Source: Pseudoalteromonas sp. N1230-9 (GTDB taxonomy: Bacteria > Pseudomonadota > Gammaproteobacteria > Enterobacterales > Alteromonadaceae). From it: DNA of 64,000 nt. The stretch spans positions 2,544,001 through 2,608,000 of the forward strand of contig NZ_CP090419.1 in NCBI RefSeq assembly GCF_032716425.1, written 5' to 3'. The first letter of the stretch is position 1; each line of letters opens with the position of its first letter. The position numbers were made by a program, and so were the translations under genes. A model generated the notes under the pieces. That model did no database searches, had not been told where the DNA came from, and saw only the letters and a program-made list of their open reading frames with translations. This document shows positions 18,302 to 26,603 of the stretch, in pieces.

Positions 18302-18338
18302 AAACCGCATCATATCAAAATGATGCGGTTTTTTTATC
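18302..18338. terminator. Bidirectional terminator between DUF3379 and aminotransferase genes
   Basis: AAACCGCATCA / TGATGCGGTTT with a TATCAAAA loop, followed by TTTTTAT on the plus strand and preceded by an A-run that gives a T-run on the minus strand. It lies in the 75-base gap between convergent genes and should serve both. Confidence 0.88.
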
Positions 18339-18351
18339 ACGATACAGCTGG

Positions 18352-19542
18352 TTACTTACAAACGTCTGCTACTGCATTTGCAAAGTAGTCAATGTTTGCA
18401 TCGCTGATACCTGCAACGTTTACACGGCTAGAACCAACAATGTAGATTGAATAATCTTTTTGTAAACGCTCAATTTGATCTTTATTAATGCCTAGGAATG
18501 AAAACATGCCATTTTGACGGTCAATAAATGAGAAATCTTGCTCAATACCTTTCGCTGCTAAGCTTTCTTTGATTAGAGTACGTAAGCCATTAATACGATT
18601 ACGCATTTCATCAAGCTCGTCATGCCACATTTGCGTAAGCTCAGTACTACCTAAAATAGTGCTAACTATATCAGCACCGTGTGCTGGCGGCATTGAGTAG
18701 ATACTACGTACAACACTTAACAATACAGAGTTAGAGATATCTGCAGTTGCTGCATCTTTAGCAATGATTGAACATGCGCCGATACGCTCACGGTATAAAC
18801 CAAAGTTTTTCGAACATGAAGAACAAATGATCAGCTCATCAACCGCTGCCGCTAATTTACGTAGGCCTGCAGCATCCTCTTCAAGGCTTGAACCAAAACC
18901 TTGGTATGCAATATCAACCAGTGGTGTAAAACCAACTTCAACAGCAAGATCTGCCACTGTGCTCCATTGCTCAGCATTTAAATCCATACCGCTCGGGTTG
19001 TGACAACATGCGTGGAATAACACAACATCACCTTTAGGCACCTGCTTAAGCGTGTTAATCATCTCATCAAATAAAAGGTCTTTATTTTCGTAGTCGTAGT
19101 AAGGGTACTCTTTTACTGTTAAACCAGCCGCTTCAAATAAACTGATATGGTTTGCCCACGTAGGGGTTGTAACCCATACAGTTGCATCTTTGTTGCAACG
19201 CTTAATAAATTCAGCTGCAACACGAAGTGCACCTGTACCGCCAGGTGCTTGTGCTGTGCGAACACGGTTTGCTAATAACGCAGGATGCTCACCCAGTAAT
19301 AAGTTTTCCATTTTTTGGCAGTAATCTAGATTACCCGCTAAGCCAATATACGATTTACTGGTTTCGTTTTCCAAACGAAACGCTTCCGCTTTTTTAACCG
19401 CTTTAAGAACTGGCGTATTGCCTTGCTCATCCTTATAAACACCTACACCCAAATCAATTTTCTTTGGGTTTGTATCTTGTTTAAAGGCCGCCATTAGGCC
19501 AAGAATAGGATCTGTTGGTAATGGTTTTAATTCTGAGAACAT
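18352..19542 (-). CDS. Aspartate/aromatic amino acid aminotransferase
   Basis: This 396-residue class I PLP aminotransferase of the AspC/TyrB group starts FSELKPLPTDPILGLMAAFKQD and has KIDLGVGVYKDEQGNTPVL. The Schiff-base lysine is Lys245 in SCSKNFGLYRERIGA, and Asp210 and Tyr213 are the cofactor contacts. The substrate-carboxylate Arg lies in VGSSRVNVAGI. It should interconvert aspartate/oxaloacetate or aromatic amino acids with 2-oxoglutarate/glutamate. Sequence alone does not separate AspC from TyrB here; pheA is about 7 kb away, which is weak evidence at best. Monocistronic, with its own terminator. Confidence 0.9.
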   Translation of the reverse strand: MFSELKPLPTDPILGLMAAFKQDTNPKKIDLGVGVYKDEQGNTPVLKAVKKAEAFRLENETSKSYIGLAGNLDYCQKMENLLLGEHPALLANRVRTAQAPGGTGALRVAAEFIKRCNKDATVWVTTPTWANHISLFEAAGLTVKEYPYYDYENKDLLFDEMINTLKQVPKGDVVLFHACCHNPSGMDLNAEQWSTVADLAVEVGFTPLVDIAYQGFGSSLEEDAAGLRKLAAAVDELIICSSCSKNFGLYRERIGACSIIAKDAATADISNSVLLSVVRSIYSMPPAHGADIVSTILGSTELTQMWHDELDEMRNRINGLRTLIKESLAAKGIEQDFSFIDRQNGMFSFLGINKDQIERLQKDYSIYIVGSSRVNVAGISDANIDYFANAVADVCK

Positions 19543-19617
19543 TGACTATCTCTTTTATATAGGGGGTTAGCGTTGCCACTAGCTTAACATAAAAACCGAG
19601 TCTGATTACTAGTTAAA

Positions 19618-20277
19618 TTAGACCAATAGTTGAGGAATTTTAATACAACAAGCTGCAAGTAAAGCAAGGGTTTGCTGATCAAAGAAATCATTACTAAATG
19701 CTTCTGCATCAATAATGCCTAAACAGGTATTTTCACTAGATAAAATTGGCAAACAGGTTTCGGCTTTTACTTTAGGATCGCACGTATAATATTCACCACC
19801 TTGCGCCAAATAATCTGCAACATTATTAATCACACGACCTTTTTTAGACAAAGCAACTTGAACATTGTTACTGCCTTTTGCAAAGTCTTCAGTGAGTGGA
19901 AACAATGGGCGACTTGGTGCACCATGATAAACAAGCTTTAACAGCTGATCACCTTCATCTGTATTAGTTGATTGATAAATACCAAACCAATCAACTTGTG
20001 TTTGTTGGACAACATAATCGATGATTTGCTGAAGCCTTGCTAACTTTGCAGTATTTATCGCATCATCATCAACATAATCGTTTAACTTAAACGGTTCATC
20101 TTGCAAGTAACCAAATAAGCTACATGCCCCACCCTCGCCAAGCTCAGGAATTTGATACTGCCAACGTACTTCAGGTAACTGTGACTGTGCAAGGTACTGC
20201 TCTAGGTTTGATAATTGCTCTGCCACTAAAGTCTCTGATAAATCAAGCTGAGCGACAGATAAGTATGTAGAAATCAT
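19618..20277 (-). CDS. GAF domain protein, distantly like free-Met-R-sulfoxide reductase
   Basis: This 219-residue protein has a helical N-terminal part and a GAF domain from about residue 75 (RLQQIIDYVVQQTQVDWFGIYQ). The C-terminal part has YYTCDPKVKAETCLPILSSENTCLGIIDAEAF. That recalls the HIACD...SEIVxP...G.LDID layout of the free methionine-R-sulfoxide reductase (MsrC), with Cys in YYTCD at the catalytic place, but the other family cysteines do not align clearly. Either a divergent reductase or a ligand-sensing GAF protein. It follows the partner-switching regulator gene by 46 bases and may be co-transcribed with it. Confidence 0.65.
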   Translation of the reverse strand: MISTYLSVAQLDLSETLVAEQLSNLEQYLAQSQLPEVRWQYQIPELGEGGACSLFGYLQDEPFKLNDYVDDDAINTAKLARLQQIIDYVVQQTQVDWFGIYQSTNTDEGDQLLKLVYHGAPSRPLFPLTEDFAKGSNNVQVALSKKGRVINNVADYLAQGGEYYTCDPKVKAETCLPILSSENTCLGIIDAEAFSNDFFDQQTLALLAACCIKIPQLLV

Positions 20278-20323
20278 TTAGCCATCCAAACATCTATAAT
20301 GCCAGAAAGCATAACACGGGCTT

Positions 20324-21994
20324 TCAATCAGAGCTAGCACTGTTTATGGATAATTGGTAACAAATTTCAACTTGGTTTCCAGACGCATTAAAAGCTACGC
20401 TTGACGCTACTTCACCCAGTAAAGATAACCCGCGGCCATGCTCTCGCTGCAAGTTATGCTGGCCGTCATTTTTATTCGCAAAACCATTGCCAGAGTCGCA
20501 AATAGTAAAATAAAGAGCCAAGGTATCTGGGCAATAACGAATATCAATAATAATAAGCGCATCAGTCAGTTTTTCTAATGCCTGCTCACGTTCTTGATAA
20601 TAAATTAAAAAGCCATCATCTTGATTCTTTATATCAGAATCGAGTCCTAATACGCCGTGATCAAGCGCATTATTGTAAGCCTCTGAGAGGATTAAAAAGA
20701 TATTCGCACGGTGTGCATTTAAACCCGCTACTTTAGATATCACATCCACAACTTCAAGCACGGGATCTGTGCTTTTTATTTGTTTTGAATTTAAACTAAG
20801 TGAAAAATTAAAAGGTAAAGGTGAAAAAGGCTCCGCCTCTTGCTCAGGCTCCGGTGCTGGTAAACAATTTAATAGCACTAAACTTAAATCATCTTGCTGT
20901 TCATAACCTTGAGAAAACTGGTTTACAGTCTCTATTAGCTGCTGGCTATTAATATTTTCTTTTGAACTTAATGCTTCAATAAATCGATGCTCACCAAAAA
21001 ACTCATCATGTAAGTTAACGGTTTCTATAATGCCATCGGTTGCCATAACAAGCCGCATTGTTTCGTTGACTTCGAGATGAATAAGACCACGCTCAAATTC
21101 ATCTTCTTCTAAAATCCCTAACGCCATGTGCTGGGATTCTAATGTACGTAATATATGGCCTTGCTGATCAATAATGTAGGTATCGGGTAAGCCACCTAAC
21201 CACGCAGACAAACTCTTACCTGAGTTACTTAACTCAATAATAGTAGCCGCACAAAACATGTGCCCAGGTAATAAATTACCTAATACTGCGTTTATTTCCG
21301 CTGCAATGTCGCTAACAGACATACCTTTGTTAACCATGGTATAAAACACGCGAGAAGCCGGTAATGCCCCCACAGCAGCCGCTAGGCCATGCCCCGTAAA
21401 ATCACCCAACATACAATACAAGCTACCTATTGGGCTTTGCGCAACAAGGAACATGTCGCCATTAAACATAGCCGCAGGAGATAAATGAAAATCTAAATGC
21501 TGCGTAAATGTATATTGGTTTTCTAACGCATTATTGAAGATATGCTCAACTATTTCATGCTCACGTTCAACTTGGTTCTGGTGATATTCGAGCTGTAGGT
21601 TTTGCTCTCGTGCCTTTTGACTTAAATTTCTTATACGGCAGTGAGCTTTAATTTTAGCGTTAAGAATAACCTCTTGAAATGGTTTATGGAGAAAGTCATC
21701 TCCACCTACAGCAAGGCATCTCTCAAAGCTTTCTTCATTTTCAAGGGAGGTGATAAAAATAATGGGTAGGTAAACTTGGCTAAAACGTTCTTTGATAATA
21801 GCGGCGGTTTCAAAACCATCCATAACAGGCATAACAACGTCTAGGAGCACAATATCAATAGTGTGCTTTTCGAGTATTTGCAGCGCAACAAGGCCATTCT
21901 CAGCTGTGTGAACTTGATAACCTTGATGCTCCAACATAACGGTTAATAGTCGACGATTTAAAGCAAGATCATCCACCACTAGAATGTTAAGCAT
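20324..21994 (-). CDS. Response regulator-PP2C phosphatase-serine kinase fusion (CrsR-like)
   Basis: 556 residues from the ATG at 21994, which overlaps the STAS stop (TGATG). The receiver domain is 1-120, with phospho-acceptor Asp52, Thr82 and Lys104. A coiled-coil linker lies near 120-160. The SpoIIE-type PP2C domain has MLGDFTGHGLAAAVGALPASRV and MATDGIIETV. The C-terminal HATPase domain, RsbW-like, has LILSEAYNNALDHG (N box) and ICDSGNGFANK (G1 box). This three-domain layout plus an adjacent STAS gene matches the Shewanella CrsR/CrsA system, which controls availability of sigma-S through phosphorylation of CrsA. The homology call is from memory of architecture, not an alignment. Confidence 0.82.
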   Translation of the reverse strand: MLNILVVDDLALNRRLLTVMLEHQGYQVHTAENGLVALQILEKHTIDIVLLDVVMPVMDGFETAAIIKERFSQVYLPIIFITSLENEESFERCLAVGGDDFLHKPFQEVILNAKIKAHCRIRNLSQKAREQNLQLEYHQNQVEREHEIVEHIFNNALENQYTFTQHLDFHLSPAAMFNGDMFLVAQSPIGSLYCMLGDFTGHGLAAAVGALPASRVFYTMVNKGMSVSDIAAEINAVLGNLLPGHMFCAATIIELSNSGKSLSAWLGGLPDTYIIDQQGHILRTLESQHMALGILEEDEFERGLIHLEVNETMRLVMATDGIIETVNLHDEFFGEHRFIEALSSKENINSQQLIETVNQFSQGYEQQDDLSLVLLNCLPAPEPEQEAEPFSPLPFNFSLSLNSKQIKSTDPVLEVVDVISKVAGLNAHRANIFLILSEAYNNALDHGVLGLDSDIKNQDDGFLIYYQEREQALEKLTDALIIIDIRYCPDTLALYFTICDSGNGFANKNDGQHNLQREHGRGLSLLGEVASSVAFNASGNQVEICYQLSINSASSD

Positions 21995-22299
21995 CAATCA
22001 ATATCAAACTTTTTATCAAAACGAGAGATTTGCAGGATTTTCTTTAGTTGTGGTTGGCAATTACTAATTTGAATATTATCCACTTTACCGGTTAGGTTTT
22101 TCTTCATATTAAGAAGCATACCAAGTGCCGAGCTATCCATATAATCTGTTTCTCTAAGATCAATAACCACTTTATTGATATTATCATTTAGGTCAGCGTA
22201 AGCCTGACGAAAAGATTGAACCAGATTAAAATCAAATTTTCCTTTGATTTGTACGGTCAAGATAGCGCCATCAGCAGAAGTGCTGCGCGTCAAACTCAT
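21994..22299 (-). CDS. STAS domain anti-sigma factor antagonist (CrsA-like)
   Basis: This 101-residue STAS protein of the SpoIIAA/RsbV type has the key motif YMDSSALGMLLNM, where one of Ser56/Ser57 should be the phosphorylated serine. The start ATG has AGGAG nine bases upstream. It is the first gene of the pair with the receiver-PP2C-kinase fusion, and the overlapping stop/start codons imply matched synthesis. In partner switching the unphosphorylated STAS protein binds the kinase domain and frees the sigma factor. No cognate sigma gene lies beside it; sigma-S is the likely target by analogy. Confidence 0.85.
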   Translation of the reverse strand: MSLTRSTSADGAILTVQIKGKFDFNLVQSFRQAYADLNDNINKVVIDLRETDYMDSSALGMLLNMKKNLTGKVDNIQISNCQPQLKKILQISRFDKKFDID

Positions 22300-22440
22300 A
22301 ATAAACTCCTATTAATCAAATCTCTCCGAAGACTAATCTAAATATAACTGCTTAGGAGAAATAAGCCAAAAATTAAAACACTTAGAGGGAAATTTGTTAT
22401 GATTTACAGCATACAACCTTCATTTAAAGTGAGATCTAAA

Positions 22441-22770
22441 ATGAGTGATAATAATCTAGTATATTCAACCGCTACAGGCCGCATTGAACAGCCTAAAGAG
22501 GAAAAATCAATCCAAGGTAAAATCTTTAAAGATGGTTTTTTACGAATTGAGCGTCAAACAAAAGGCCGTAAAGGCAAAGGTGTCATGTTAGTGGTTGGCA
22601 TTGATAGCCAAGAGCATGACCTGAAAAAACTTGCTAAGACCATTAAAAGTAAGATGGGCCAAGGCGGTGCGGTGAAAGATGGCATTATTGAGGTGCAAGG
22701 CGATGATAGAGAAAAGCTCAAAGCGATTCTTGAAGGCCTTAAGTTCAAGGTGAAAATTGCAGGGGGCTAA
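22441..22770 (+). CDS. yciH: YciH, eIF1/SUI1-like translation factor
   Basis: 109 residues from the ATG at 22441; the upstream in-frame ATG at 22399 would add 14 residues not found in YciH. The SUI1 domain fills the C-terminal two thirds, with LRIERQTKGRKGKGVMLVVGI, DLKKLAKTIKSKMGQGGAVKDGIIEVQGDDREK and a final LKFKVKIAGG. E. coli YciH (108 residues) and archaeal aIF1 have the same pattern. It may affect start-codon fidelity and stress-time initiation. Monocistronic, closed by a terminator that begins inside its last codons. Confidence 0.9.
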   Translation: MSDNNLVYSTATGRIEQPKEEKSIQGKIFKDGFLRIERQTKGRKGKGVMLVVGIDSQEHDLKKLAKTIKSKMGQGGAVKDGIIEVQGDDREKLKAILEGLKFKVKIAGG

Positions 22771-22785
22771 AAATGCCCCTTTTTT
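22762..22785 (+). terminator. yciH terminator
   Basis: GGGGC / GCCCC stem with a TAAAAAT loop containing the end of the stop region, followed by TTTTTT. A compact intrinsic terminator overlapping the yciH stop codon. Confidence 0.8.
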
Positions 22786-22816
22786 ATTTTATCTGAATGA
22801 CTCTTAATTAGCTGTA

Positions 22817-23044
22817 TCAGACTCCATAAAACATAGTCTCTATATCGGTATCTGCTTCATAAAACTCTGGCTCAATTTTAACCTGCCCTTGATACTGACC
22901 TGGAACACGAGGGTATTTACTAGAAGTAATAGGAACAATCTGGGCAATTTCCTTGCCGTCCTGACGTAAAATTACGACCTTACCGACGGATAACTTCTCT
23001 AAATGTAAGTGTTTAACTTCGTCTTCGTCAATTTCAACATACAT
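22817..23044 (-). CDS. Orphan Phd/VapB-like antitoxin
   Basis: This 75-residue protein starts at an ATG with AAGGAG in front. The N-terminal half (YVEIDEDEVKHLHLEKLSVGKVVILRQDGKEIAQIVPI) looks like a Phd/YefM DNA-binding domain. The C-terminal half (PGQYQGQVKIEPEFYEADTDIETMFYG) resembles the toxin-wrapping tail of VapB-type antitoxins (G..KG.i.i...F). There is no toxin gene next to it: yciH ends 47 bases downstream, and 223 bases without a gene lie upstream. It may regulate a distant toxin or be the remnant of a module. The assignment rests on pattern only. Confidence 0.6.
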   Translation of the reverse strand: MYVEIDEDEVKHLHLEKLSVGKVVILRQDGKEIAQIVPITSSKYPRVPGQYQGQVKIEPEFYEADTDIETMFYGV

Positions 23045-23248
23045 ACAAAATCTCCTTCAGGTCATACTTCACACAGTATAGCTAACTCATCAGTGCAACG
23101 CACTATGCAAACGTATAGCAACTTAATAGTGCCTAACGTGCTCATTTTCGTGAATTTAAGGAGTAATCGCTTTGCCTGATATGTTTTAACATCTGCTCTT
23201 CACAGATAGCCGCCAGCCAGATGAAGTCCTAACTAAATTTACCAAAAG

Positions 23249-23284
23249 AACAGATAAATATAAGCGACTATATTTTATCTGTTT
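23249..23284 (-). terminator. Probable terminator of the GGDEF-EAL gene
   Basis: An AT-rich inverted repeat (AACAGATAAATATA / TATATTTTATCTGTT, one bulge) encloses the TAG stop of the gene. On the minus strand it is followed by CTTTTGG. The stretch 23045-23248 upstream of the antitoxin gene holds nothing I can identify. Confidence 0.5.
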
Positions 23285-26270
23285 GTTCTAAACGCTCAAA
23301 CAACGCAGGTAAGTCAGCCTCGCTAACTGGTGGGCTGTAGTAGTAACCTTGTACAATATAACAGTTATTGTTTTGTAAAAACTCAATCTGTTCAATCGTC
23401 TCAACACCCTCTGCTACCACATTGAGTTTAAGCTTTTGTGCCATTGCAATAATCGCCGCTGTAATTTCCATGTCATTTGAATCATCAGGAATGTCTTTTA
23501 CAAACGAGCGATCCACTTTCAAAATATCAACAGGGAAGCGTTTCAAATAGCTGAGTGAAGAGTAGCCTGTTCCAAAATCATCAATTGAGATTGATACACC
23601 CAATGCCTTTAACTGATGTAATTGTAATATGGCGGCTTCAACATGCCCCATTAACATGCTCTCAGTTAACTCTAAATGTAAGCGTTTGGGTTCAACACCA
23701 GTTTGTTTGATGATTTTATCTAAGGTGAGTACTAGGTTAGCGTCTTTAAATTGGCGCGCCGAGAGATTTATTGAAATGTTATTCTTTAAATTTTTTCTTT
23801 CTAAACGTGCGGCAAATTCACACGCTTCTTGTAATACCCACGCCCCTAGTTCAACAATAAGCCCTGTTGCTTCAGCAATCGGAATAAACTTTGTTGGAGG
23901 GATCATTCCCTCAGTTGGGTGGAACCATCTAATCAACGCTTCGTAACCAACAACATGTTGATTTCGACTATCGACTTGTGGCTGATAATAAATAACAAAT
24001 TGCTTGTCGCGAATACCTGTGCGTAGCTCATTTTCGATGAATAAGCGTTCATTGGCAGCGGCATTTAGCTCTTGGCTATAAAAGTGATAGGTGTTTCTAC
24101 CTTTGGCTTTTGCTTCATACATTGCAAGGTCTGCATGCTTTAACAGCTGATCTTCTTCTTGGCTGTCAAAAGGCGCCATCGTGATGCCTATACTACCACT
24201 AATGATCACTTCATTATTGCCGAGTTTAATTGGCTCATTCAGTGTCTTTTGAATCGTATTAGCCACTTCCATAGCATGAGTTTGGTGTTCTATACCACTT
24301 AATAGGACCGCGAATTCATCACCACCAAGGCGAGCAATGGTATCTTCGGTGCGCAAGCGTTTTTTCAAACGGTTTGCTACTTCTACTAATAATTGATCGC
24401 CCGCATCATGGCCAAGTGTATCGTTAATACGTTTAAATTCATCTAAGTCAAAATAGAATAAGGCAAACGCATAATGACCACGCTCTGCAAGTGCCATCGA
24501 CTTGCGTAACTGCATTCTAAAAAATGTACGATTAGCAAGGCCGGTGAGCGTATCAAAATATGCCAGCTGCTCCATTTTTCGCTGGCTCTCTTTTACAAAC
24601 GATATATCTTGTGCTGAGGCAACATAGCTGGTGATTTCTCCTGCGTCTTCACGAATAGGCGAAATACTTAACGACACCCACACTGACTGACGTTCATTTC
24701 CTTGCAGTAAAGTGTCACCACGCCAATAATTACGACTTCGAAGATCAACATCAATATCATCGACTAAAATTGCCATTTCCTGCGAAATAATGCTTAAAAG
24801 TGATGACCCCATGAAATGACGCTCTTCAAACCCAGTCATTTCAACCATCTTGGGGTTAACATATTCAATCTCAAAGTTTTGATTGGTAATAACCACACCG
24901 GTTCCTGAGAATGCCACTGCTTTTGACAGTCTATTTGCAGCTTTCTCTGCTATCTCTTTTTCACTTATACGCTGGTTTAATCCATCAATCAGCTTTCTAA
25001 TTTCAATAGCCATGTCTCTAAAAGAGCCATTTAGTGTACCAATTTCGTCTTTATTTGCTTTTGGAAACTCAGTTTGTAGCTGACCTTTGCCAAAACTCAC
25101 GACCGCATTTACTAATGAATGGATACGGCGAAGTACCAGTTGATACAATGCTTGATGCAACAACAGCGCCACTAAAATAGCGTATAGAATAAACAAACCA
25201 AAGAACTTCACTTTTAACTCTTCTAACGCAGATAATGCTGAAGAACGTTTTTTGTAAATTCCGATATACCAGTTTAAATGCTCAACTTTACGAATATTAA
25301 TAATGTGTGTTTCGTCATTTTGAACAAATGAATTAGCTGACTCAGGTAATTTTAGGCGAATTGTTTCTGCGATGAGCTTTTGTAAGTCAGGATTAACAAA
25401 ATCCTCTGTTCGTAACACTTTACCTTCTCGACCATATTGCTCTAGCATCGATTTTTCTAAATCTGGGTGTGCGAGTAACTGCCCTTTTGCATCGAATACT
25501 AATAGGTGTTGCTCACGATCTCCTATCGGCAGTTGAGCCAATAGCGTTTCGAGCGCAATATCACTGCCTGTAACACCAAAAAATTCATTACCTCGATAAA
25601 CGGGAACAAGTACACTCACCACCCATTTATGCCAAATAGTGTCGTAATACACTTTTGACCACACAGCTTCCCTGCTCGGGTTGAGCACATTCTGAGCGTA
25701 ATTAAAAGTTTCACCTTTTGTGAAATCAAAATCGCCAGGTACATTGAGTGCCCAGTTTGGTGGTGCAATACGAATAAAGTTATCTTTTGTAACTAGATAA
25801 AAATTAAAAAAGTCTTGGATAAGTGTTGGTGAAACAATTTTCCATAACGACTCTGAGTCGTTGATCAATTGCTTGTAAAATTCTGAATAGTTTTCTTCTG
25901 GGATAAAGGCAGCAGATAAACCATCTTCTGAGGTGCTGCGAACACTGCCATCAACTGCAAACTTAATATCAGCACTGTGTTTACTGAGTATATGAGACTC
26001 ACTATTTAACAGCTGGCTGCTAACGACATTGTTTGCTTGCTCTGCAATATTGATTTTTGTTTTTATTAAACGGTCGAATTGACGGCTTAAGCGTTCACTC
26101 GAATGCTTTAAAAGCTCATGTTCTTCAAAAACAAGCTGTTTTTCTTCTGACTTAAGCATCAAAGCGGCTGCACATATACCTGCAATCAAACAAATTGCAG
26201 AAATCAGCAGCGATAACTTCATACTTAACGAATTCACACCAAAACGAGATGGCGGGCGTCGATACACCAC
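23268..26270 (-). CDS. Cache-HAMP-PAS-GGDEF-EAL cyclic-di-GMP enzyme
   Basis: This 1000-residue inner-membrane protein has an N-terminal helix (about 18-40), a periplasmic double-Cache sensor to about 345, a second helix (LFILYAILVALLLHQALYQLVL), HAMP (about 375-430) and PAS (about 450-560). The GGDEF domain has an intact RLGGDEFAVLL near 648 and the allosteric I-site RTED five residues before it. The EAL domain (YEALIRWFHP near 777) retains LELTES, DDFGTGYSSL, KVDRSFV and AEGVE. Both cyclase and phosphodiesterase look catalytically competent. GTG 26270 follows AAGGT; an alternative ATG at 26222 would remove 16 residues. Confidence 0.9.
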   Translation of the reverse strand: MVYRRPPSRFGVNSLSMKLSLLISAICLIAGICAAALMLKSEEKQLVFEEHELLKHSSERLSRQFDRLIKTKINIAEQANNVVSSQLLNSESHILSKHSADIKFAVDGSVRSTSEDGLSAAFIPEENYSEFYKQLINDSESLWKIVSPTLIQDFFNFYLVTKDNFIRIAPPNWALNVPGDFDFTKGETFNYAQNVLNPSREAVWSKVYYDTIWHKWVVSVLVPVYRGNEFFGVTGSDIALETLLAQLPIGDREQHLLVFDAKGQLLAHPDLEKSMLEQYGREGKVLRTEDFVNPDLQKLIAETIRLKLPESANSFVQNDETHIINIRKVEHLNWYIGIYKKRSSALSALEELKVKFFGLFILYAILVALLLHQALYQLVLRRIHSLVNAVVSFGKGQLQTEFPKANKDEIGTLNGSFRDMAIEIRKLIDGLNQRISEKEIAEKAANRLSKAVAFSGTGVVITNQNFEIEYVNPKMVEMTGFEERHFMGSSLLSIISQEMAILVDDIDVDLRSRNYWRGDTLLQGNERQSVWVSLSISPIREDAGEITSYVASAQDISFVKESQRKMEQLAYFDTLTGLANRTFFRMQLRKSMALAERGHYAFALFYFDLDEFKRINDTLGHDAGDQLLVEVANRLKKRLRTEDTIARLGGDEFAVLLSGIEHQTHAMEVANTIQKTLNEPIKLGNNEVIISGSIGITMAPFDSQEEDQLLKHADLAMYEAKAKGRNTYHFYSQELNAAANERLFIENELRTGIRDKQFVIYYQPQVDSRNQHVVGYEALIRWFHPTEGMIPPTKFIPIAEATGLIVELGAWVLQEACEFAARLERKNLKNNISINLSARQFKDANLVLTLDKIIKQTGVEPKRLHLELTESMLMGHVEAAILQLHQLKALGVSISIDDFGTGYSSLSYLKRFPVDILKVDRSFVKDIPDDSNDMEITAAIIAMAQKLKLNVVAEGVETIEQIEFLQNNNCYIVQGYYYSPPVSEADLPALFERLEQTDKI

Positions 26271-26413
26271 TAGGCTACCTTATTAATAATTGTTATTATT
26301 TGTTCTCCAAAGGCAAATATACCAGATTCATTTTTAGATTTATAAATTTTTTATGAAGATTGATGAATTTTCCTCACTTAGCCGATGATTTGCAAATTAC
26401 GTACAATATGCAG

Positions 26414-26442
26414 TTGACTTTATAAACCACACTTCTTACATT
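26414..26442 (+). promoter_or_regulatory. Predicted promoter of pheL-pheA
   Basis: -35 TTGACT (26414-26419), 17-base spacer, -10 TACATT (26437-26442). The predicted transcription start is near 26449, at the AUG of the leader peptide. A second possible -10 (TACAAT, 26402-26407) has no good -35 at proper distance. Confidence 0.6.
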
Positions 26443-26448
26443 AACTGA

Positions 26449-26502
26449 ATGAAACAAATTAACGCTCGCACTTACTTTTCTTTTTTTAGCTTCTTTAGAT
26501 AG
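26449..26502 (+). CDS. pheL: Phe leader peptide PheL
   Basis: A 17-residue open frame, MKQINARTYFSFFSFFR, with five Phe codons and one Tyr codon clustered at its end, then TAG. It lies 101 bases upstream of pheA and immediately before the competing RNA structures of an attenuator. This is the arrangement of the classic pheL of enterobacteria, although the peptide itself differs. No Shine-Dalgarno sequence precedes the ATG, and the predicted transcription start falls at or next to it, so translation may be leaderless. Too short for usual gene callers. Confidence 0.82.
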   Translation: MKQINARTYFSFFSFFR

Positions 26503-26504
26503 AG

Positions 26505-26570
26505 GAGGCTTAACTGTTTGCGAGATAATTTCACCGAATAGCTAAAGCCTCCCACTTGGGAGGCTTTTTT
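26505..26570 (+). terminator. pheA transcription attenuator (antiterminator and terminator)
   Basis: The terminator is AAAGCCTCCC (26544-26553), loop ACTT, GGGAGGCTTT (26558-26567) and a T-run. GGAGGCTT at 26505-26512, just after the leader stop codon, is identical to the terminator's right arm and can pair with its left arm as an antiterminator. A ribosome stalled at the Phe codons leaves 26505-26512 free to pair; one reaching the stop codon covers it, so the terminator forms. Confidence 0.85.
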
Positions 26571-26603
26571 GTTTGTGCGCTGTTTTGGAATGAGGAAACC
26601 AAT

